Positions 1 to 5,480 of a stretch of DNA of 7,329 bases are shown piece after piece. The notes under the pieces were generated by a model. It was not told the DNA's origin, ran no database searches, and saw nothing but the letters and a program-made list of their open reading frames with translations. How positions within the stretch are numbered: the first letter of the stretch is position 1; each line of letters starts with the position of its first letter. The position numbers and the translations under genes were made by a program. This stretch comes from CAYOKT01 sp964404605 (GTDB lineage Bacteria; Electryoneota; Electryoneia; Electryoneales; Electryoneaceae), in the NCBI GenBank assembly GCA_964404605.1, contig CAYOKT010000115.1, positions 1-7,329 on the forward strand, in the 5' to 3' direction.

Positions 1-26
1 ACAGGGTCACCCACCGCGGGGGCAGG

Positions 27-60
27 AAAAAGAGGCTGACTCGGAGGATGAGTCAGCCTC
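27..60 (-). terminator. Intrinsic terminator after the nucleotide-sugar dehydrogenase
   Basis: Positions 32-42 and 50-60 form a perfect 11-bp stem (GAGGCTGACTC / GAGTCAGCCTC) with a 7-base loop. Read on the minus strand, the stem is followed at once by TTTTT (27-31). It lies about 40 bases beyond the stop codon of the dehydrogenase and is a canonical rho-independent terminator for that gene. The run of T is on the minus strand only, so it should act in that direction. Confidence 0.93.
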
Positions 61-100
61 GTCTGTGTTGTAGTCTGGCTCCTCTTCGCACCCCGGAAGA

Positions 101-1447
101 TCAGAGGAACACCACCCGAGCGCGTGTGGTGTCCTCGAGGAGGTTGCGGGTGATGTTCCGGGTGTCGAAGACGAGGGAGGCGTGCTGGAGGACGGCGTGG
201 TAGTCCACCCGCTTCTTGTGACCGGTGGTGATGATCACCAGGTCCTGCTCCGCCAGCAGCTCGGGGGTCATCTCCCGCGACTGGACAACCGCATGGTCGA
301 ACTTCACCGTCGGGCAGTAGGGGTCATGGAAGCAGACCTCGGCGCCCCGGCGGCGGAGGAGCTCGAACAGGTCGAGGGCCGGTGATTCCCGCAGATCATC
401 GATGTCGTTCTTGTACGCCATCCCGAGGAGGAGGATCTTCGAGCCCTTGATCGGTTTCGCCTCCTCGTTGAGCAGTTCCGCCGCGCGGGTGGCCACCCAG
501 GCGGGCATCTGGGTGTTCACTTCGGTGGCCAGGTCGATGAACCGTGTCTTGTACTCGAGGCTTCTCATCTTCCAGGCGAGGTAGCCGGGGTCCACCGGGA
601 TGCAGTGGCCCCCGAGGCCGGGGCCGGGGTAGAACGCCATGAAGCCGAAGGGCTTCGTTCCGGCCGCCTCGACGATCTCCCAGACATCGACCTGGAGCAG
701 GTGGCAGATGATGGCGAGTTCGTTCACCAGGGCGATGTTGATCGCGCGGAAGGTGTTCTCGTACAGTTTCACCATCTCGGCGGCGGAGGAGGAGCTGACC
801 GGGACGACGCGTTCCACGATCTGCTCGTAGAACAGGGCGGCGACCTCGGAGCCCTCCGGGGTGACTCCGCCGACCACCTTCGGTGTGTTCCGCGGCCCCC
901 AGGTGGGGTTGCCCGGGTCGATCCGCTCGGGGCTGAAGGCGACGCAGATGTCCGTCCCGAGGCGGAGGCCGCTCTCCTCGATGATCGGCAGGAAGAGCTC
1001 CTCGGTGGTGCCGGGATAGGTGGTGCTCTCGAGGACGATGAGCATCCCGGCGTGCAGGTGCGGCCGGACCTCCTCGCGGGCATCGATCACGTGGGTCATG
1101 TCCGGGTCGCCGGTCTTGTTCAGCGGCGTGGGAACGGTGATCAGGACGACATCGAGGTCCGCGATCGCGCCGTACTCGGTGGTCGCCCGGAGCAGGCCCG
1201 CCTCGTGCAAGCGCTTCGCCTCGTCCGGGGGAACATCCTGGATGTAACTCTCTCCCCGGTTGATCGCGGCGACCCGATTCTCATCGACGTCGATGCCGGT
1301 CACGGGGAACCCCGCGGAGGCGGCGAGGAGGGCCATCGGGTACCCGACATAGCCCATTCCGATAATCCCGACCTTCGCCGTGCGGGTGATGAACCGCTCT
1401 TTCAACTGTTCCATGGGGTTCGTGCTCACCGCGACAGGAGCGCTCAT
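101..1447 (-). CDS. wbpA: UDP-N-acetyl-D-glucosamine 6-dehydrogenase, WbpA type
   Basis: This cytosolic enzyme should oxidise UDP-GlcNAc twice with NAD+ to UDP-GlcNAc-uronate, a precursor for O-antigen or capsule. The 448-residue protein has the three parts of the UDP-glucose/GDP-mannose dehydrogenase family: an N-terminal Rossmann fold with GMGYVG at 30-35, a central domain with Lys227 (AAEMVKLYEN), and a C-terminal UDP-binding domain (LGMAYKNDIDDLRESP). The catalytic Cys282 sits in GPGLGGHCIPVDP. The signatures PTPLNK, ESTTYPGTTEE, SPERIDPGNP and TKPFGF match WbpA rather than UDP-glucose 6-dehydrogenase. The reading frame stays open to a TTG at 1528, but that TTG lies inside a likely -35 box, so I chose the ATG at 1447, preceded by AAGGA. 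A second ATG (residue 12) has no visible ribosome site. It is a single-gene unit with its own promoter and terminator. The family call is firm; the exact sugar is inferred from motif similarity. Confidence 0.9.
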   Translation of the reverse strand: MSAPVAVSTNPMEQLKERFITRTAKVGIIGMGYVGYPMALLAASAGFPVTGIDVDENRVAAINRGESYIQDVPPDEAKRLHEAGLLRATTEYGAIADLDVVLITVPTPLNKTGDPDMTHVIDAREEVRPHLHAGMLIVLESTTYPGTTEELFLPIIEESGLRLGTDICVAFSPERIDPGNPTWGPRNTPKVVGGVTPEGSEVAALFYEQIVERVVPVSSSSAAEMVKLYENTFRAINIALVNELAIICHLLQVDVWEIVEAAGTKPFGFMAFYPGPGLGGHCIPVDPGYLAWKMRSLEYKTRFIDLATEVNTQMPAWVATRAAELLNEEAKPIKGSKILLLGMAYKNDIDDLRESPALDLFELLRRRGAEVCFHDPYCPTVKFDHAVVQSREMTPELLAEQDLVIITTGHKKRVDYHAVLQHASLVFDTRNITRNLLEDTTRARVVFL

Positions 1448-1498
1448 GGTCCTTGACCCTTCGGTTGCTCGACTCCGCCCCGTTTCCGGGCGGAATGG

Positions 1499-1528
1499 AA
1501 TATGACGGTGTGCTAACGGTCCGGTCAA
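1499..1528 (-). promoter_or_regulatory. Candidate sigma70-type promoter of the dehydrogenase gene
   Basis: On the minus strand TTGACC (1528-1523, 5 of 6 to the -35 consensus) is followed after 18 bases by CATATT (1504-1499, 4 of 6 to the -10 consensus). Transcription would start near 1492, leaving a leader of about 45 bases before the ATG at 1447. This placement excludes the TTG at 1528 as a translation start. It is a consensus match only. Confidence 0.45.
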
Positions 1529-1740
1529 CTCGGCGCGAGGGGTGAAGGGCGGTCCGCCGGAGAGGACAGGGAAGCTGACCGGGCCTGCTCACCCGGTCCT
1601 CAATCTACCCGTACGCCGGCCGGCCGGTGTGTGGCGCGGCTCACGCGGCCTCCGGGCCGCAGGTCACGGAACCGGTCGCCCGGCATGATGGTTCGCCGGA
1701 GCCTCCCGGGAGAAAGGTGTGCCCCTGAGGGAGGAGAAGG

Positions 1741-1768
1741 GGGCGCCCGGCCGGCCGGCCGGGCGCCC
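1741..1768. repeat. Perfect 28-base GC palindrome, possible terminator hairpin
   Basis: The 28 bases are identical to their own reverse complement, made only of G and C, with GGGCGCCC at both ends and a CCGG-repeat core. RNA could form a 12-bp stem with a GGCC loop. It starts 25 bases beyond the stop codon of the cytochrome gene, where a terminator or 3' stabilising hairpin is expected. Neither flank has a T run (the minus-strand side reads CCTTCTCC), so it is not a standard intrinsic terminator; it could be a rho-assisted stop, an RNase barrier or a protein site. Confidence 0.5.
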
Positions 1769-1793
1769 GCGTTTCATCCCATTCGGGGCGGGC

Positions 1794-3032
1794 TCAATGC
1801 TGCGCGAGCTCCGCGGCCTCCTGCTTGATTTCGCTCAGCGCCATCTTCATCTCGCCCCAGCCGTACCAGAGGGAGTAATCGGGGCTGGCATGAAACGTCC
1901 CCTGGAAGGCGCGCATCCGGTACTTGAGGAACATCACGTGCAGCTTCTGCTCGATGGGCCTCGGGGCATCGTGGAACGTGAGCAGGTCGGGGTAGTTGTA
2001 GGCGTAGCTCTCCGGCTTCTCGATGATGCCCTTTTCGTACAGGGAGGCGACGGTGCGGATCGCATCGGCCATCAGGTGGTCGGCTTCGCGGATCATCCCA
2101 TCGCCCTTCTCCAGCTCCCCCTTGGCGAAGGACTTCGCATGGCACTCGGTGCAGGTGGCGAGCATCTTGTCGCGCTCCTGCTGCCAGTCCGCCGCATCCA
2201 GCCGGGCGATATCGGCCGCCTTGACGGCTTCGAGCCTCCCGGTGGGGTTTCCCTCCGGGTCGAGGACGCCGAGCCCCATGAGAACGGTGGCGCGGTCGGC
2301 GGCCCACTGCTCATCCTCCGGCATCGGCAGGCGCACCGCGAGAAAGCCCCATGCGGTGCGGACGGCGTGGTTCCCCTCCGCCATGTGACAGGTCTGGCAG
2401 GTGGGCGCGGCGGCATCCTCCGGCAGGATGCCGAGCTGCTTCAACCGGTAGCGCACCCCGTGCTTGCTGGAGGTGTACATCTCCCACTGCGGGTGGTCGA
2501 AGCCCATGTGGCAGGTCTGGCAAGCCTGGGGCTGCCGCGCCTCCTCGACGGAGAAGAGGTGCCGGGTGTGGCAGGCATCGCAGGAGGCGTTGCCGTAGGT
2601 GTGGCCGTCCGCGGCCAGCGCGCGGATCTCCTCCTCCGACTTGTAGCCGAGCTTGTGGCATCCGCCGCAGCCCTTCATCCCCTCGATCAGTTCCGGCGCC
2701 TGCCAGTGAATCGTGGGCATGGCGTTCATCACCACCCAGGCCTTGGAGTGCTTGCCCGCCGTGTACTGGTCCACCTGCTCGGAGTGGCAGTTCGCGCAGG
2801 TTTGCGGTGTGGGCAGCGAGACCTTGGCCACATCCGCCGCGCTCGTGTGTCCCTCGCCGTGACAGTCCGAACAGGAGACGTCATTGGCGCTGTGCACGCT
2901 GAGCTGCCAGTCGTTCACGGCGCCCGGTGTCACCGTCTTGTGGCAGTCCACGCAGAGGTCCGCCGACGCCGGCGGGACCGCCAGTAAAAGCAAGGCGGCC
3001 GCGGCGAGTGCGGCAAATTCGAGTCGCTTCAT
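1794..3032 (-). CDS. Octaheme c-type cytochrome, hydroxylamine oxidoreductase-like (HAO family)
   Basis: This is an exported multihaem cytochrome of 412 residues. Residues 1-24 form a Sec signal peptide (MKR, a hydrophobic Ala/Leu stretch, then PPASA before Asp25), so the mature protein is periplasmic. Eight CxxCH sites lie at residues 27, 54, 79, 122, 151, 171, 212 and 294; there is no CxxCK. The eight-haem spacing and the C-terminal GTFHASPDYSLWYGW resemble the HAO family, whose members oxidise hydroxylamine or hydrazine, or reduce nitrite. The fourth motif (GMKGCGGCHKLG) is where the active-site haem lies in HAO. There is no C-terminal membrane helix, and the protein is shorter than Nitrosomonas HAO. 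The frame extends to a GTG at 3098, but the signal peptide and a strong GGGAGGAGGGGG ribosome site fix the ATG at 3032. No partner quinone-oxidising cytochrome gene is adjacent. The direction of the reaction and the substrate are not known. Confidence 0.85.
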   Translation of the reverse strand: MKRLEFAALAAAALLLLAVPPASADLCVDCHKTVTPGAVNDWQLSVHSANDVSCSDCHGEGHTSAADVAKVSLPTPQTCANCHSEQVDQYTAGKHSKAWVVMNAMPTIHWQAPELIEGMKGCGGCHKLGYKSEEEIRALAADGHTYGNASCDACHTRHLFSVEEARQPQACQTCHMGFDHPQWEMYTSSKHGVRYRLKQLGILPEDAAAPTCQTCHMAEGNHAVRTAWGFLAVRLPMPEDEQWAADRATVLMGLGVLDPEGNPTGRLEAVKAADIARLDAADWQQERDKMLATCTECHAKSFAKGELEKGDGMIREADHLMADAIRTVASLYEKGIIEKPESYAYNYPDLLTFHDAPRPIEQKLHVMFLKYRMRAFQGTFHASPDYSLWYGWGEMKMALSEIKQEAAELAQH

Positions 3033-3098
3033 CCCCCTCCTCCCTTGTCTGATTCGCCTCATTCCACGCAGGGGCCGCGGGTAAAACGACCCTTGCAC

Positions 3099-3147
3099 TA
3101 AAAATAACGTATGGGCTTTTCCCGAAACGTTTTTTGACCTGGAGCAA
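3099..3147 (-). promoter_or_regulatory. AT-rich promoter region of the cytochrome gene with an FNR/CRP-like dyad
   Basis: In otherwise GC-rich DNA, 3098-3135 is AT-rich. A dyad at 3134-3147 reads TTGAC-CTGG-AGCAA, matching 8 of 10 conserved bases of the FNR box (TTGAT-N4-ATCAA). A weak -10-like TACGTT lies at 3111-3106 on the minus strand. If transcription starts near 3099, the dyad centre is at -41.5, the usual class II activator position. The dyad also overlaps the T tract of the kdsA terminator, so part of its symmetry may be chance. No -35 box is seen, which would suit activator dependence. Confidence 0.3.
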
Positions 3148-3185
3148 AAAAAAAGAAACCGCCGTCCCTCCTCGAGAGGGGGCGG
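3146..3185 (-). terminator. Intrinsic terminator of the kdsD-kdsA unit
   Basis: On the minus strand, 10 bases after the kdsA stop, CCGCC (3185-3181) pairs with GGCGG (3163-3159) and CCCTC (3180-3176) with GAGGG (3170-3166), with a 5-base loop and a 2-base bulge. The stem is followed by TTTCTTTTTTTTT (3158-3146). This is a strong rho-independent terminator and isolates the cytochrome gene from the Kdo genes. Confidence 0.92.
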
Positions 3186-3195
3186 ATGACGACAG

Positions 3196-4038
3196 CTATC
3201 GACCGCCGTTCCCGGTGTGCGCCCGCGCCGCCTCCCAGACCGCTACGACCCCGGCGAGCAGCTCCTCCAGGTCCACGAGGGGGATCATGTTCGGACCGTC
3301 ACTGAGGGCGAGCCGCGGGTCGGGATGGGTTTCGACGAAGAAGCCATCCACCCCGGCGCCCGCCGCCGCGCGGGCGAGGGTGGGGGCGAACTCCCGGCGC
3401 CCGCCGGTGGCGCCGCCGAGTCCGCCGGGGGTCTGCACGCTGTGGGTGATGTCGAAGACCACCGGGGCGATGCGCCGCATGGCCGGGAGCGCGCGCATGT
3501 CGACGACGAGGTCATGGTAGCCGAAACTCGTGCCCCGCTCGGTGAGGAAGACCCCCTCCGAGCCCGCCGAGAGGACCTTCTCGACCGCGTAGCGCATGTC
3601 CTCCGGGGCCATGAACTGGCCTTTCTTCAGGTTGACCACGCGCCCGCTGCCGCCCGCCGCGAGGAGGAGGTCGGTCTGGCGGCAGAGAAAGGCGGGGACC
3701 TGGAGGACATCGGCCACCTCCGCGACCGGGCGGACCTGCCCGGGTTCATGGACATCGGTGAGCACCGGCACGCCGACCTCGCGGCGCACGCGGTCGAGCA
3801 CCGCGAGGGCCTTTTGGAACCCGATGCCGCGGAAGGAATCGAGGGAGGTGCGGTTCGCCTTGTCGTAGGAGGCCTTGAAGACGAAGGGCATGTCGAGCCG
3901 CGCGGCGATCTCGCGCAGCACCGAGGCGACGGCGACCGGCGTCTGTTCGTCCTCGATGGCGCAGGGGCCGGCGATCAGCAGGGGGCGGGCGCCGCCGATG
4001 CGGACCTCCGGGGTTTTCGCGATCAGGATCTCGTTCAT
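3196..4038 (-). CDS. kdsA: 2-dehydro-3-deoxyphosphooctonate aldolase (Kdo-8-phosphate synthase)
   Basis: KdsA condenses phosphoenolpyruvate with D-arabinose 5-phosphate to Kdo-8-phosphate in the cytosol, the committed step of Kdo synthesis for LPS. The 280-residue length is normal for this TIM-barrel family. Visible motifs are IAGPCAIE (22-29), FKASYDKANRTS (54-65), LTDVHEP (93-99), FLCRQTDLL (117-125), NLKKGQF (136-142), DITHSVQ (196-202), ATGGRRE (210-216), VETHPDP (235-241) and SDGPNM (246-251). Cys26, with His199, Glu236 and Asp247, matches the metal ligands of the metal-dependent class typified by Aquifex; the E. coli type has Asn in place of this Cys. The start lies 7 bases after the kdsD stop and has no clear ribosome site, which suggests translational coupling to kdsD. 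A strong terminator follows. The identity is firm; metal dependence is inferred from the ligands. Confidence 0.96.
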   Translation of the reverse strand: MNEILIAKTPEVRIGGARPLLIAGPCAIEDEQTPVAVASVLREIAARLDMPFVFKASYDKANRTSLDSFRGIGFQKALAVLDRVRREVGVPVLTDVHEPGQVRPVAEVADVLQVPAFLCRQTDLLLAAGGSGRVVNLKKGQFMAPEDMRYAVEKVLSAGSEGVFLTERGTSFGYHDLVVDMRALPAMRRIAPVVFDITHSVQTPGGLGGATGGRREFAPTLARAAAGAGVDGFFVETHPDPRLALSDGPNMIPLVDLEELLAGVVAVWEAARAHTGNGGR

Positions 4039-4045
4039 GCGCGGC

Positions 4046-5032
4046 TCAGGCCAGGCGTGACTGGTAAATGTCGTGCAGCCGGATCAGCCCCACGCAGCGC
4101 CGCCCGCCGGGCTCGATCACCGGGAGCAGGCTGAGCTGGGAGGGGCGGTCCTCCATCAGGCGGATGGCGTCCTGCAGGCTGGCCTGCGGGGCGATGGTCA
4201 CCGGGTTGGCGGCCATGATGTCACCCGCGCGCACGGTCTGCAGGTCGCGGTGCGACTGCAGGGCGCGCCGGATGTCGCCGTCGGTGATCACCCCCGCCAG
4301 CTCGCGGTCCCCGCGGACGATGACCGCCGCGCCGAGGGGCCTGTCGGTCATCCGCATCGCCACCTCGAGCAGGGGCTCCTCTTCACTCGCCCAGGCGACA
4401 TCCTCGCCGTGGTGCATCACGTCCGAAACCCGCAGCCAGAGGTTTCTTCCGATCTGGCCGGCGGGGTGGAAGCGGGCGAAGTCCAGCTCGGTGAAGTTGC
4501 GCGCCCGCATCAGCACCGATGCGAGGGCATCGCCGAGGCCGAGGGCGACGAGGGAGCTCGTCGTCGGCACGACGCCCAGCGGGTCCGCCTCGCGGGTGAC
4601 CCGGCCGTCCAGGACGACATCCGCCTCGCGCGCGAGGGTGGAGGTCAGGTTGCCGACGATGGCGATGATCTTCGAGTTGAACCGGCGAAGGATGGGGATC
4701 AGGCGGAGAATCTCGCCGGTGGAGCCGCTCTTCGAGATGAGAATCGAGGGGTCCCCCGGCGTGTAGACGCCGAGGTCGCCGTGCACCGCCTCGGCGGCAT
4801 GGAGAAACACCGCCGGGGTGCCGGTGCTGCAGAGGGTGGCGACCAGCTTCGCCCCGATGTGACCGGACTTGCCGATGCCGCTGACGACGACCTTGCCCTC
4901 GTGGGCGAGGATGATGTCGACCGCTTCGGCGAGATTTTCCCCGAGACGGCGCGAGGCGGCGGCGAGCGCCTCCGACTCCGCCTCCAGGGTGGCACGGGCC
5001 AGCTCCAGCCAGCTCTCCCGCTCTTCGCTCAT
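4046..5032 (-). CDS. kdsD: D-arabinose 5-phosphate isomerase (KdsD/KpsF family, SIS plus two CBS domains)
   Basis: This cytosolic enzyme interconverts ribulose 5-phosphate and arabinose 5-phosphate and feeds KdsA, the next gene. The 328-residue protein has a sugar-isomerase SIS domain (about 30-190) with VVSGIGKSGHIGAK and ISKSGSTGEI, then two CBS domains (about 204-265 and 270-328; ITDGDIRRAL in the first). The catalytic residues known for E. coli KdsD (Lys59, Glu111, Glu152, His193) all appear with a constant offset of four: Lys55, Glu107, Glu148 and His189. Several usual neighbours differ: HAAEAVHGDLG, ISKSG and EADPLG replace the common HPAEASHGDLG, ISNSG and EACPLG. The frame is open upstream to 5431, but that stretch is low-complexity Pro/Arg/Gly. 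I chose the ATG at 5032, preceded by AGAGGGGG; an ATG at 5050 (six residues longer) is possible. Pairing with kdsA in one unit supports the Kdo role over the paralogue GutQ. Confidence 0.94.
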   Translation of the reverse strand: MSEERESWLELARATLEAESEALAAASRRLGENLAEAVDIILAHEGKVVVSGIGKSGHIGAKLVATLCSTGTPAVFLHAAEAVHGDLGVYTPGDPSILISKSGSTGEILRLIPILRRFNSKIIAIVGNLTSTLAREADVVLDGRVTREADPLGVVPTTSSLVALGLGDALASVLMRARNFTELDFARFHPAGQIGRNLWLRVSDVMHHGEDVAWASEEEPLLEVAMRMTDRPLGAAVIVRGDRELAGVITDGDIRRALQSHRDLQTVRAGDIMAANPVTIAPQASLQDAIRLMEDRPSQLSLLPVIEPGGRRCVGLIRLHDIYQSRLA

Positions 5033-5360
5033 GTCCCCCTCTTCCGCCATGCTGTCCACCGGCCGCCCGGCCGCCGCGACAGGTGCGGCCGGCCCGCTCC
5101 CGCCCCCGGTGAGGGCGCGGCGACGAGGCCAATCTACGGCGCGGCCCCGCCGGGGGCAACATCCGGTGCGGGGGAGGGTGGACCGGGGGTGTCCCGCCGG
5201 GCCGCACGGCGGTCGCGGAACCAGGCCGGGCGGGACAGGTACCCGTAATACACAAAACCCCTTATGAAACCCGGACTGAAGTCCCGGGCCACCCGACAGG
5301 GAGGCCAAGCTGCCGTTGGGCACGGCGGAGCGCGCCGAGAGTCCGGTGCGGTGTCCGGGG
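5033..5360. other. Non-coding gap between metS and kdsD
   Basis: These 328 bases hold no confident gene. From right to left on the minus strand there is a small hairpin (GCCGT/ACGGC, 5312-5326), a bulged hairpin followed by TTT (5267-5288), and then an AT-rich patch (5246-5268) that could supply a -10 box (TATTAC, 5250-5245), though no good -35 lies at the right distance. A GTG-started frame of 39 codons (5134-5253) shares this patch and is discussed as a finding. Pro/Arg/Gly-rich frames crossing the gap are products of base composition. Confidence 0.5.
5267..5288 (-). terminator. Weak terminator-like hairpin after the transporter unit
   Basis: On the minus strand CCCGGGAC (5288-5281) pairs with GTCCGGG (5276-5270), with one bulged base and a 4-base loop, followed by TTTCATAAGGGGTTTTG. 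The U tract is broken and the hairpin starts about 70 bases after the metS stop. It is the best terminator candidate between metS and kdsD but not a strong one; read-through into kdsD is possible. Confidence 0.35.
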
Positions 5361-5480
5361 TCAGTTCCGGTGCCCGCGGCAGCGTTGTTTCGCCTTCCAC
5401 GCCGCCGCCAGGCACGCCGCGAGGCCGCCATAGAGCACCACCGCCGCCAGCAGGCCGAAGAGGATCGCGCCCGCGCTCAT
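5361..5480 (-). CDS. metS: MetS-type small subunit of an NSS transporter
   Basis: The 39-residue protein starts MSAGAILFGLLAAVVLYGG, has one membrane helix (about residues 5-27) and ends in a short basic tail (KAKQRCRGHR). In the Corynebacterium MetPS system a small single-helix protein, MetS, is needed for activity of the NSS transporter MetP, and short proteins of this type sit directly after NSS genes in many bacteria. The small polar start, the hydrophobic stretch ending in a Gly pair and the basic tail agree with that family. Its ATG (5480-5478) overlaps the transporter TGA as ATGA, and a strong GGAGGAGGACGGGAG ribosome site lies before it, inside the transporter gene. The frame runs upstream to 5627, but that part is an overlap shadow. 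Coupled translation would give matched amounts of both subunits. It is easily missed because of its size. Confidence 0.82.
   Translation of the reverse strand: MSAGAILFGLLAAVVLYGGLAACLAAAWKAKQRCRGHRN

Larger units (their letters stand above)
1448..1793. other. Non-coding gap between the cytochrome and dehydrogenase genes
   Basis: I find no convincing gene in these 346 bases; the short open frames lack ribosome sites and recognisable content. The gap holds the promoter at 1499-1528 and several GC-rich dyads: CCGGCCGGCCGG (1616-1627), a 6-bp hairpin GCGGCC/GGCCGC (1645-1660), CTCCCGGGAG (1703-1712) and a 28-base palindrome (1741-1768). The dyads probably include the 3' end of the cytochrome transcript. 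Confidence 0.6.

Noticed and set aside
605..1456. Plus-strand frame of 283 codons opposite the dehydrogenase
   Set aside because: The opposite strand encodes a full WbpA-type enzyme with all motifs; this frame is acidic/Gly-rich antisense sequence with no ribosome site.
1719..2987. Plus-strand frame of 422 codons opposite the cytochrome gene
   Set aside because: It is antisense to a gene with eight haem motifs and a signal peptide. The product is low-complexity Arg/Gly/Ala/Val-rich, and long antisense frames are common in high-GC DNA.
3033..3098. N-terminal extension of the cytochrome to a GTG at 3098
   Set aside because: It would put 22 residues in front of a clear signal peptide, and the strong ribosome site belongs to the ATG at 3032.
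4073..5248. Plus-strand frame of 391 codons opposite kdsD
   Set aside because: It is a complete antisense shadow of kdsD and its upstream gap. It has no recognisable domain, and its composition follows from the codon bias of kdsD.
5033..5431. N-terminal extension of kdsD up to 5431
   Set aside because: The added 133 residues are Pro/Arg/Gly-rich, overlap the end of metS and are absent from the family; the ATG at 5032 gives the usual 328 residues and has a ribosome site.
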